Numbered from the stretch's first letter, positions 1 through 6,026 are shown. The stretch: 7,327 nt of DNA from Actinomycetes bacterium (GCA_029779385.1 JAKPAQ010000179.1:1-7327); one strand, 5' to 3'. Numbers and translations are program-made. The notes: generated from the letters alone by a model not told the origin.

Positions 1-1148
1 GCCATGGCCAACACTGGGCCCACTTGAAAGCGGAGTGCTCTCGGGGTCGTCATGTACATCCCGATTGGATAGTTGACCGCCTGCACGAGGACGAGGGCAA
101 TGAAACATGCGGCCAGTACCCAATCGATGTTGAGCAGGTCTTTAGTGATGATCCTGTTCAGTATTGGCAGCGCGAGCACGAGTGCGGCACAGGCAACGGC
201 CGCGGCGACAAAGAACCAAGCGGACAGCGCAAACGGGCTGTCGACGCGGCCTTGACTTCGTGACTTCGCAAAGTATGGCCAAAGGCTCAAGCCGGCCGCG
301 ATGATCGCCTGCAGGACCATCCCAAAGATCAGCGAGGCGAACCCATAGTTTGCGAGTTCTTGCGTCGAGGTCAGGTGCGACAGGAAGAGTCGGTCAGTCT
401 GCATCGCGAGCGGGGTCGCAATTGAAATTACCAACGCCGGGCCAGCAGTCCTAGCGATTGGCACTCCCGGGAATTGCTTCGTGCGTGGCACGCGCGCCAT
501 TGCCTCGGTCGCCGCCGGGCTGATGAGCCGGGAGCCATAGATCAGGCATAGGACGGCCGTTACTGCCGCAGCCAGGTAGGAAATGACTGGGATCCAGTTA
601 GCGTTTCCAAATCCGAAAACGACCATGGCAATCACCCCGAGAACAAACAGCGGTGAAACTAGGCCAAGAATCGCGATCTGTTGAGCGTTGCGTCCCAACC
701 CCACGAGGATTCGCGAGCCGATTCCTAACGGCAATCCAAGCGCGAATACAACTAGGCAAGCAGTGGCGGCCAGTTCGCCGCCGGGCAGAAGTCCCGCGCC
801 AAGGATGGCTGGCCACACACCAAGGAAGTACAGGCCGATTACCAGAACACTCAAGGCGAGGCCGGCGACGATCAGGACACGAAGCGCCGTCGTGAGGGTA
901 GTGCGGACTCGCTCGTCTTTGGCCGGATCGTCGGACTCGCTGACCGAGTTGAGCACGACTGCGCCGACACCCAAATCCGCGAAAGGAATTAGATTCCGCA
1001 GGCCAGCGAGCAGCCCGTATTGAGCGTAGGCGGCGACACCGAAGTTCTGCAGGATCAATCGACTCGAAACGATGCCAAGAAGGCCAGTGCCGCCAAGCAC
1101 TAGGACTCGCACACCCGCAGCGTTCGTCACGCTTCGCCAAACCGACAC
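1..1148 (-). CDS. Polysaccharide flippase-like multi-pass membrane protein (MOP/PST type), C-terminus beyond window
   Basis: Translating the minus strand gives one uninterrupted frame of 382 codons that runs off the left edge, so the C-terminus is missing. The product is very hydrophobic, with repeated membrane-spanning stretches separated by short charged loops. Clear ones lie near residues 12-30, 90-112, 127-145, 157-180 and 186-205, with more after residue 235. The N-terminal pattern, with a charged start, a first helix rich in small residues, then QYGLLAGLRN and FADLGVG, resembles Wzx/RfbX-type transporters of the MOP superfamily. These move lipid-linked or other polysaccharide intermediates across the cytoplasmic membrane. 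I chose the GTG at 1148 because the frame has a TAG at 1158-1160 just upstream and a TAGGCT box sits 6 nt before this GTG. A second GTG at 1130 is possible, giving a product 6 residues shorter. The gene is divergent from the beta-helix gene at 1361, which fits a surface-polysaccharide locus. A murein-lipid or teichoic-type flippase, or another MOP transporter, cannot be excluded. Confidence 0.8.
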   Translation of the reverse strand, partial: MSVWRSVTNAAGVRVLVLGGTGLLGIVSSRLILQNFGVAAYAQYGLLAGLRNLIPFADLGVGAVVLNSVSESDDPAKDERVRTTLTTALRVLIVAGLALSVLVIGLYFLGVWPAILGAGLLPGGELAATACLVVFALGLPLGIGSRILVGLGRNAQQIAILGLVSPLFVLGVIAMVVFGFGNANWIPVISYLAAAVTAVLCLIYGSRLISPAATEAMARVPRTKQFPGVPIARTAGPALVISIATPLAMQTDRLFLSHLTSTQELANYGFASLIFGMVLQAIIAAGLSLWPYFAKSRSQGRVDSPFALSAWFFVAAAVACAALVLALPILNRIITKDLLNIDWVLAACFIALVLVQAVNYPIGMYMTTPRALRFQVGPVLAM

Positions 1149-1160
1149 GAACGCAGCCTA
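1149..1160 (-). promoter_or_regulatory. Possible leaderless -10 element of the flippase gene
   Basis: On the minus strand the hexamer TAGGCT (1160-1155) fits the TAnnnT pattern of an actinobacterial -10 box. It lies 6 nt upstream of the GTG at 1148, so transcription could begin at the start codon itself. No good Shine-Dalgarno lies at the usual distance, and leaderless mRNAs are common in actinobacteria. No convincing -35 hexamer lies 16-18 nt further upstream, so the call rests on one short motif. Confidence 0.3.
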
Positions 1161-1221
1161 GTGTCACCTGCCTCACCCAACCACCAAGTCAAGACACCAA
1201 GTCGCCCAAGTTTGTTGCCAG

Positions 1222-1257
1222 AGTTACTGAAGTGACTGATGTTACGAATGTGACTAG
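1222..1257. repeat. Four tandem 9-bp repeats with GT(T/G)AC core, possible operator
   Basis: Four consecutive 9-mers sit head to tail: AGTTACTGA (1222), AGTGACTGA (1231), TGTTACGAA (1240) and TGTGACTAG (1249). All share (A/T)GT(T/G)AC, with the fourth core position alternating T, G, T, G. As 18-bp units the two halves match at 13 of 18 positions. The array is in the divergent gap between the flippase and beta-helix genes. Winged-helix response regulators of the OmpR/PhoB family bind direct repeats, and actinobacterial members such as GlnR and MtrA use GTnAC-like half-sites. That a regulator of this type binds here is inference. A further degenerate pair (AGTTGCGAA at 1291, AGTGACCTA at 1303) lies downstream and out of phase. 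Confidence 0.5.
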
Positions 1258-1262
1258 TGCGA

Positions 1263-1292
1263 AAGGAGGGTTTTATGGTGCGTAAGTTGTAG
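1263..1292 (+). other. Near-perfect Shine-Dalgarno followed by a 5-codon open frame
   Basis: AAGGAGGG at 1263-1270 is the best ribosome-binding sequence in the window. It is followed after 4 nt by ATG (1275) and the short frame Met-Val-Arg-Lys-Leu, then TAG (1290-1292). It lies 69 nt upstream of the ATG of the beta-helix gene and in a different frame. It could be a leader minicistron in the 5' region of that gene, the remnant of a lost gene start, or chance. It would be transcribed only from a promoter upstream of about 1260, and the candidate promoter at 1287-1315 would leave it out. Confidence 0.3.
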
Positions 1293-1315
1293 TTGCGAAG
1301 TAAGTGACCTATGGT
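1287..1315 (+). promoter_or_regulatory. Candidate sigma70-type promoter for the secreted beta-helix gene
   Basis: A TTGTAG hexamer (1287-1292) is separated by exactly 17 nt from TATGGT (1310-1315), which matches TATAAT at four of six positions including the important TA and final T. Transcription would start near 1322 and give a 5' leader of about 39 nt before the ATG at 1361. The spacing is ideal but both hexamers are imperfect. Other promoter positions upstream, nearer the 9-bp repeats, are possible. Confidence 0.35.
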
Positions 1316-1360
1316 GCAAATGACGCGTTTTCTGCGTCGTTCCACGAAAAAAGAGGTCCC

Positions 1361-3196
1361 ATGCTGTATCCCCGAGTTACCCGAACACTCATCACTGCAC
1401 TATCGGCCGTACTCAGCGCCGCAGTACTGCTGCCCGCCACAGCCAATGCCGCAAGCTCGCCCAAGTCCGGATTCACGGCTGTGTCACACAAGTCAGTGCT
1501 TTCAACGAAGGTCAAGCCCGGCTCAACAAAGAAGTTCGCCACTAAGACACCTCGGGGTGCCTACGGCGTGTTCCTTGCAGTTCACGTCCCAAAGGTCAGC
1601 AAGGGCGGAACTTTGAAGTTCTGCGCTACGAAGAAAACCTGCACGAGAAGCGCTCGCTTGAAGGTAAGCAAGAAGCACCCGACCGCAAAGACAATTTTTG
1701 TTCCACTTCATTCCAAGTCGACCGCCATTGTTCGCAGTTCAGCCCGCGCCAAGATCGAGGCTCGAATCATTGGCTACACCACGAGCAGCACCGGGCACCG
1801 ATCCATGCCCGCCCACTCGCCGGTAATCAATCGTTCTGTTCGAGCCGGCAGCAGCGGATACGTCACTTTGCTCGACGTGCCTGAAGGTGCCGAAGCGGTA
1901 ACGGTCAATGTCAGAACTTCCGGTTCAAGTTCTACCGGCGACATCTCGATCTGTTCGGTTAGCGACAAGTCATCGGCATGTCAGGCAACGGTTCGGGCCG
2001 TTGCGAGCCGCGGCGAGTCAAAGACATCCACCACGGTCGTTCCACTTCGTGGCGCCGAACAGCTTCGCGTCAGCTCCACATCGAACACTGCGGCAAGCGT
2101 CTCGATCGTCGGCTACCTACTTTCCAACTGGTTCGCATCACTGAAGCCAAAGCCGACTCCGACGCCGACGCCGACCACGGCCCCCACTGCGGCGCCGACC
2201 ACCCCGCCGACCACGGTCCCAACCACTCAGCCGACCACGGTTCCGACCACTCAGCCGACCACGGTTCCGACCACTCAGCCGACCACGGTTCCGACCACCG
2301 TCCCAACCACCCCGCCGACCACGGTCCCAACCACCCCGCCGACCACGGTCCCAACCACGGTCCCGACCACCGTCCCAACCACCGTCCCAACCACCGTCCC
2401 AACCACGGTCCCGACCACGGCGCCCACCCAGGGGCCGACGCTGCCGGGTATCCCCAACGGGACAGTGCTCGAACGGGTCAACGGCAACCAGACCATCACA
2501 GTCGATGGAACGGTAATCAAGAACAAGGAAATCTTCGGCACCTTGACGATCAAGGCCAACAACGTGCGGGTTGAGAACACTCGAGTCCGGGTCCAAGTCC
2601 AGATTGGCACCGGCGTCGTCACCTCCACCGGCTCAGGCGTCGTGATCAAGAACAGCGAGATCCTGTCCGACCACAACAACACGAGCGTCAACGGGATCAT
2701 GGGCTACGGGTTCACCCTCGACGGCGTGAATATTCACGACGTCGTCGACCAAGTCCACATCCACGGTGCCGGAAATGTCACGATCAAGAACTCCTGGCTG
2801 CACGACAACATCCACTGGGAGAAGGATCCGAACTGGAACAACACGCCAACTCACGACGACAACATTCAGGTTGTTTCGGGCGACAACATCCGGGTCGAGA
2901 ATTCGGTCCTTGAGGATTCGGTCAACACGGCGATGATGATGGGCCAGGATGCCGGCGCGATCACGAACGTGACCATCTCAGGCAACACGATCGGTGGCGG
3001 CGCCTGCTCAATCAACGTGGCACCGAAGACGAAATACCCAGCGATGACCTCGGTTGCGATCTCGAACAACACGTTTATTCGAAATCAGACGAAGCACCTT
3101 GGCTGTGCAGTTATCGCGCCTTCGTCGTCACGCCCAACGATGACGGCCAACATTTGGCAGCACGACAACTCTGCGGTGAAGATCACCAACGGTTGA
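1361..3196 (+). CDS. Secreted protein: tandem beta-rich domains, Thr/Pro linker, right-handed parallel beta-helix
   Basis: The 611-residue product begins with a Sec signal peptide: basic n-region, hydrophobic core at about 10-25, and ANA-A cleavage after residue 30. Residues 46-140 and 155-253 are two copies of one domain. Both share a V-(K/R)-x-G-S opening, a C-x(5-8)-C pair (C88/C94 and C198/C207), a VPL strand, an SS pair and a closing I-(I/V)-G-Y. Residues 262-366 are a Thr/Pro linker of PTTVPTTQ and TVPTT repeats. Residues 367-611 form a right-handed parallel beta-helix with recurring (V/N)-x-I-x-(N/D)-(S/N) coils, a conserved H498-D-D-N motif and cysteines C549 and C582. Beta-helix proteins of this kind are often polysaccharide lyases, hydrolases or binding proteins, but I cannot assign an activity. 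I chose ATG 1361 because it places the signal peptide at the N-terminus and has AGAGG just upstream, though at short spacing. A GTG at 1304 would add 19 residues before it. The gene is followed by its own terminator. Confidence 0.9.
   Translation: MLYPRVTRTLITALSAVLSAAVLLPATANAASSPKSGFTAVSHKSVLSTKVKPGSTKKFATKTPRGAYGVFLAVHVPKVSKGGTLKFCATKKTCTRSARLKVSKKHPTAKTIFVPLHSKSTAIVRSSARAKIEARIIGYTTSSTGHRSMPAHSPVINRSVRAGSSGYVTLLDVPEGAEAVTVNVRTSGSSSTGDISICSVSDKSSACQATVRAVASRGESKTSTTVVPLRGAEQLRVSSTSNTAASVSIVGYLLSNWFASLKPKPTPTPTPTTAPTAAPTTPPTTVPTTQPTTVPTTQPTTVPTTQPTTVPTTVPTTPPTTVPTTPPTTVPTTVPTTVPTTVPTTVPTTVPTTAPTQGPTLPGIPNGTVLERVNGNQTITVDGTVIKNKEIFGTLTIKANNVRVENTRVRVQVQIGTGVVTSTGSGVVIKNSEILSDHNNTSVNGIMGYGFTLDGVNIHDVVDQVHIHGAGNVTIKNSWLHDNIHWEKDPNWNNTPTHDDNIQVVSGDNIRVENSVLEDSVNTAMMMGQDAGAITNVTISGNTIGGGACSINVAPKTKYPAMTSVAISNNTFIRNQTKHLGCAVIAPSSSRPTMTANIWQHDNSAVKITNG
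2153..2430 (+). repeat. Thr/Pro-coding minisatellite (24-bp and 15-bp units)
   Basis: This in-frame tract encodes the flexible linker between the N-terminal domains and the beta-helix. Three 24-bp units encoding PTTVPTTQ lie at 2207-2230, 2231-2254 and 2255-2278. The second and third are identical in DNA, and the first differs only at two synonymous positions. They are followed by PTTVPTTV, PTTPPTTV-type units and then 15-bp TVPTT units to about 2412. The near-identity of neighbouring units points to recent expansion by slippage or unequal recombination, so linker length probably varies among strains. Such Thr/Pro tracts in exported actinobacterial proteins are often O-mannosylated, which is inference here. 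The tract also creates long spurious open frames on other strands and frames. Confidence 0.85.
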
Positions 3197-3211
3197 ATCT
3201 CAACTAGCGAG

Positions 3212-3245
3212 ACGGCCGGCCTTTATCAGGCCGGCCGTTCTTGTT
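3212..3245 (+). terminator. Strong rho-independent terminator
   Basis: A perfect 11-bp inverted repeat, ACGGCCGGCCT (3212-3222) and AGGCCGGCCGT (3228-3238), encloses a 5-nt loop TTATC. It is followed by the T-rich stretch TTCTTGTT. It starts 15 nt after the TGA of the secreted beta-helix gene, so it should end that transcript and insulate the lipoprotein gene at 3330. The stem contains the self-complementary GGCCGGCC. Confidence 0.9.
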
Positions 3246-3329
3246 ACGCTCTCACTTGGGTTTTGCGCTCGGGCATCGAATCCGTCTCGGAATTAACTGT
3301 CAAAACGGGCAATCAGTGGGGGAACACGA

Positions 3330-4649
3330 GTGCCAAATTCAAAAATGCGCTGGCTGGCGGGGGCCTCAGCCGTATTGCTTACCATGTCGCTTTCGGCGTG
3401 CGAACAGAACGAATCGCCGAACGCCCAAGGCCTAACGCGTCCGCAGCAGTCCCCAAAAACAGACCGTAGCCACAGCCAGTCCTTCGGTAAGCCAATACCT
3501 ACCGCAAGCGCGACGGCAACCGCGCCCGAAAGCCCCACCCCTTCTATTGAGCCGAGTTCGCTCGACTTCGCGCCCGAAACTTCAGCGGCCACGGCACCAG
3601 CGGAACCACAAACTGAGGAGAATGCCGAGGCGACGTCAGCGGCCAGCTCCTCCCCCACCCAACCTGTTGTTGACCCGACTGCGGCCCCAACCCCGACGAC
3701 GCAGCCAACCGGCAAGCCAACTGTCAAACCGACGCCTACGCCAACGGCCGCCACACAGCCGACCAGCGAGCCGACAACGATTGCACCATCGACGCCCGCC
3801 TCCCTGCCCACGGCTGTCGCTTCGACTCCTCCCACCGTCAGGCCAAGCCCGACGCCGACTTCGCCGCCCGCCACGGTCCCGGTCCCGACCAACCCAGGTG
3901 TTCCGGCCGGTACGGTACTAACCCGAGTCAACGGCGACCTCGTGATTACGACACCGGGGACCGTGGTTAGCAATGCCGAGATTTTCGGCACCGTAACCAT
4001 CAAAGCCCCGAACGTGACGATCAAGAACTCACGAATTCGAGCTCAGAAGCCCGCCAGCAAGGGCATCGTGAACTCGACCTCGACCGGGGTGGTGATCAAG
4101 GATTCTGAGATTTTCTCGGACGATTTGAATCCCGACACCAACGGAATCATGGGACACGGGTTCACTTTGGACGGCGTCGAAATCCATCAGGTGATCGATC
4201 AAGTACACATCTTCGGCCCCGGCAACGTGACCATCAAAAACTCGTGGCTACACGACAACTTCCACTTCGTAAATGACCCCAACTGGAACAACGGTCCTTC
4301 CCACGACGACAACATTCAGGTCGTTTCCGGGTCGAACATTCGGATCGAAGACTCGGTGATTGAGGATGCGAAAAACGCCGCAATCATGCTCGCTCAAGAT
4401 GCTGGTGCGATTGCGTCAGTAAAGATCAGCGGAAATGAAATTGGTGGTGGCGCCTGCTCGATCAACATTGCCCCCAAAGAGCGGGGCCCGTTCGTTGGCC
4501 TCAGCATCATCAACAACAGTTTCCAAAGCGGCACCCAGCGCCTAGCGAACTGCGCGGTAATCACACCCGCCGCCCAAGCACCGAAAGTTTCCCTGAGCGG
4601 CAACATTTGGGATGCAACCAAAGATCCAGTTGGATTCACTCGAGGTTAG
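3330..4649 (+). CDS. Lipoprotein with Pro/Thr/Ser stalk and right-handed parallel beta-helix domain
   Basis: The 439-residue product has a short basic n-region, a hydrophobic segment and the lipobox LSAC with the lipidated Cys at 24, so it should be anchored to the outer face of the cytoplasmic membrane. Residues 25-190 are a low-complexity Pro/Thr/Ser/Ala stalk, long enough to reach into or through the cell wall. Residues 194-439 are a right-handed parallel beta-helix that aligns without large gaps to residues 367-611 of the upstream gene. The two are about 60% identical by hand count and share the blocks GNVTIKNSWLHDN, DPNWNN and HDDNIQVVSG (H325, D326, D327), plus a cysteine pair (C376, C408). 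The tandem beta-rich domains of the upstream gene are absent. I chose GTG 3330 because GTGGGGGAAC lies just upstream. ATG 3345 lacks a ribosome-binding site and would shorten the n-region. No convincing promoter was seen in 3246-3329. The gene converges on pth with a 24-nt gap. Function is probably surface-polysaccharide binding or processing. Confidence 0.9.
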   Translation: MPNSKMRWLAGASAVLLTMSLSACEQNESPNAQGLTRPQQSPKTDRSHSQSFGKPIPTASATATAPESPTPSIEPSSLDFAPETSAATAPAEPQTEENAEATSAASSSPTQPVVDPTAAPTPTTQPTGKPTVKPTPTPTAATQPTSEPTTIAPSTPASLPTAVASTPPTVRPSPTPTSPPATVPVPTNPGVPAGTVLTRVNGDLVITTPGTVVSNAEIFGTVTIKAPNVTIKNSRIRAQKPASKGIVNSTSTGVVIKDSEIFSDDLNPDTNGIMGHGFTLDGVEIHQVIDQVHIFGPGNVTIKNSWLHDNFHFVNDPNWNNGPSHDDNIQVVSGSNIRIEDSVIEDAKNAAIMLAQDAGAIASVKISGNEIGGGACSINIAPKERGPFVGLSIINNSFQSGTQRLANCAVITPAAQAPKVSLSGNIWDATKDPVGFTRG

Positions 4650-4673
4650 TCGGTTCTAGGTTCTCGTTCTGGT

Positions 4674-5240
4674 TCAGGAGTTGAACGTGCTCTGCGTTTT
4701 TACTAGCCCGACTTCGAGTAGGCTCTCGACCGCGTCAGCGGCCTCTTGGACCACGATCTGAGCCTCCACCCGTTCAGTAGCCGTGAAGGGCTTCAGCACG
4801 AAGTCGTGCACTTCTTGGCGTCCAACTGGTCGCCCGATGCCGAAGCGAACTCGCAGGAAGTCGCCGGTATCGATCGATTTGCGGATCGATTTGAGTCCGT
4901 TGTGTCCGTTGTCGCCGCCGCCTAGTTTGCAGCGTAAGGACCCCAAAGGCAGATCCAGTTCATCGTGAATAACGATCAAGTTTTCGGCTTCGACCCCGTA
5001 GTACTTGAGCAACGCCGAAACGGCGCCGCCGCTCTCGTTCATGTATGCGCGAGATCGACCAAGCACTACTCGCTGACCGACCAACTGGCCCGAAACCACG
5101 TCTGCCCGCGCGGCCTTCAACGACGAGAACTGGCCGCCCATTCGGGCGGCCAGTTCGTCAGTGACGTGATACCCGACATTGTGTCGAGTGGCGGCATACG
5201 TCGGCCCAGGGTTCCCTAGACCGACGATCAACCAGGTCAT
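4674..5240 (-). CDS. pth: Peptidyl-tRNA hydrolase
   Basis: The enzyme cleaves the ester bond of peptidyl-tRNAs released prematurely from ribosomes in the cytoplasm, recycling tRNA. The 188-residue length is typical of bacterial Pth. The N-terminal signature GLGNPG-x-x-Y-x-x-TRHNVG is intact, with N10 and the catalytic H20. N68 (in YMNES), D93 (in HDELDLP) and N114 (in GHNG) fall at the same numbers as the E. coli catalytic and binding residues. The start is the ATG at 5240-5238, which overlaps the TGA of rplY by one base (TGATG). This implies translational coupling and a shared transcript. The glycine-rich segment reads GGGDNGHNG, an unremarkable variant. The gene ends 24 nt from the convergent lipoprotein gene, and no terminator hairpin is evident between them. 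Confidence 0.98.
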   Translation of the reverse strand: MTWLIVGLGNPGPTYAATRHNVGYHVTDELAARMGGQFSSLKAARADVVSGQLVGQRVVLGRSRAYMNESGGAVSALLKYYGVEAENLIVIHDELDLPLGSLRCKLGGGDNGHNGLKSIRKSIDTGDFLRVRFGIGRPVGRQEVHDFVLKPFTATERVEAQIVVQEAADAVESLLEVGLVKTQSTFNS

Positions 5241-5854
5241 CAGCCTTCGGTGGACTCCGCCTCGGCCGGGGCCGCCTCAGCGGCATCGCCTGGCGTCGAC
5301 AAGTCGGCTTCGGCAGCAACCGTGGCGTGGGTGACGTTGACGATCAATGCATCTGCGTCAATGCCAAGGGATGCGCCCTTCGGCAGAGCGAGGTCAGAGG
5401 CGAGGATCTGCGAACCGGCGTCAAGGCCCTCAACCGAAACCTCGACCTCGGTCGGGATGTGGGTGGCTTCAACTTCAAGCGCAACGGTGGTGTGCTCGGT
5501 CGAAACCAAGGTGCCTGGGGCCGCGTCGCCAACCAGGACGACGGCAACCTCGACGGTGACCTTCTCGCCGCGCTTGACGATGAGCAAGTCAACGTGCTCG
5601 ATGAAGCCCTTGAGCGGGTCGCGCTGGACCTGCTTGGGGATCGACAGGTGCGAATCGCCATCCAAGTCGATCGACAGCAGCGCGTTGGCCGTCTTGAGCG
5701 CCATCATCGTTTCGTGGCCTGGCAGGGTCACGTGGATCGGGTCAACACCATGCCCGTAGAGGACAGCGGGGATCTTGGCGTCACGACGGATCCGACGGGC
5801 GAAGCCCTTGCCGAACTCGGTGCGCTTTTCTGCTGAAATCTTGATTTCGGCCAC
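5240..5854 (-). CDS. rplY: 50S ribosomal protein L25 (long CTC/TL5 form)
   Basis: L25 binds 5S rRNA in the large ribosomal subunit. This 204-residue protein is the long form. The N-terminal L25 domain (about 1-93) carries G15-K-G-F-A-R-R-I-R-R and IPAVLYGHG, then a segment near 75-90 with QVQRDPLKGFIEHVDL. A C-terminal TL5-type beta domain (about 94-180) follows, and then an Ala/Glu-rich acidic tail of about 25 residues, common in actinobacterial homologues. The start is GTG at 5854, preceded by GAGGAG about 9 nt upstream. The ATG-starting alternatives are out of frame or internal. It is the first gene of a two-gene unit with pth and lies 172 nt downstream of prs, with a likely promoter in that gap. 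Confidence 0.97.
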   Translation of the reverse strand: MAEIKISAEKRTEFGKGFARRIRRDAKIPAVLYGHGVDPIHVTLPGHETMMALKTANALLSIDLDGDSHLSIPKQVQRDPLKGFIEHVDLLIVKRGEKVTVEVAVVLVGDAAPGTLVSTEHTTVALEVEATHIPTEVEVSVEGLDAGSQILASDLALPKGASLGIDADALIVNVTHATVAAEADLSTPGDAAEAAPAEAESTEG

Positions 5855-5966
5855 GGGTCTTTTCTCCTCGGGAAGTTTTGAAGTCTTCGCTCGGCGCTCA
5901 ACACAGCACTCCTGTGGAGCACCCTGTCGATCACGGCCCGATCTAGCTGGGCCCTCGCCGAGGCAA
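5855..5966 (-). other. rplY leader region with several short hairpins
   Basis: This untranslated stretch contains several small perfect inverted repeats. GGCCC/GGGCC (5935-5939 with 5949-5953) abuts and slightly overlaps CCTC/GAGG (5953-5956 with 5960-5963), so the two cannot both form fully. CACAG/CTGTG (5902-5906 with 5912-5916) has a 5-nt loop. The ribosome-binding GAGGAG for rplY lies at the downstream end. Ribosomal-protein leaders are sometimes regulatory, but the stems are short and I recognise no known motif. Confidence 0.3.
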
Positions 5967-5973
5967 CCGCAAA

Positions 5974-6000
5974 AGTCTAACCCAGTCCTTGGCGAATCAA
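5974..6000 (-). promoter_or_regulatory. Probable promoter of rplY-pth
   Basis: On the minus strand TTGATT (6000-5995) precedes TAGACT (5979-5974) with a 15-nt spacer. TAGACT fits the TAnnnT -10 pattern and lies in GGTTAGACTTTT. The spacer is shorter than ideal. Transcription from about 5967 would give a leader of roughly 110 nt before the rplY GTG. Read-through from prs is also possible, because no terminator was seen after prs. Confidence 0.4.
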
Positions 6001-6026
6001 GAAACCGAGTCAGTCGCTAGCTTGCG

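Noticed and set aside
598..1176. Minus-strand 192-residue open frame rich in Arg/Ser/Cys
   Set aside because: It is out of frame with the flippase reading on the same strand, which gives a coherent series of membrane helices over 382 codons. This frame yields an implausible composition.
2207..2412. Regularly repeated DNA units, considered as a CRISPR array
   Set aside because: The units are directly adjacent without unique spacers, stay in frame and encode a Thr/Pro linker.
1978..2574. Plus-strand open frame encoding repeated His/Asp-rich units (HPADHG, PNHSADHG)
   Set aside because: It is the shifted-frame reading of the Thr/Pro repeat tract in the real secreted beta-helix gene, and its repeat content follows entirely from that tract. 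It has no ribosome-binding site.
2070..2700. Three minus-strand open frames across the linker (Trp/Gly, Arg/Gly and Val/Gly repeats)
   Set aside because: They are antisense shadows of ACC/CCG/GTC codon repeats, which lack stop codons in several frames. The plus-strand frame has a signal peptide and recognisable domains.
3293..4024. Minus-strand 243-residue open frame, rich in Val/Gly/Ala
   Set aside because: It is antisense to the Pro/Thr/Ser stalk of the lipoprotein gene, where codon composition suppresses stops. It has no domain, ribosome-binding site or context.
4650..4673. Repeated GGTTCT/GTTCT between the convergent lipoprotein and pth genes, considered as a terminator
   Set aside because: The copies are direct, not inverted, so no stable hairpin forms in the 24-nt gap.
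5327..5836. Long plus-strand open frames opposite rplY (169 codons each)
   Set aside because: They lie antisense to a clear L25 gene with intact family motifs and have no supporting start signals.
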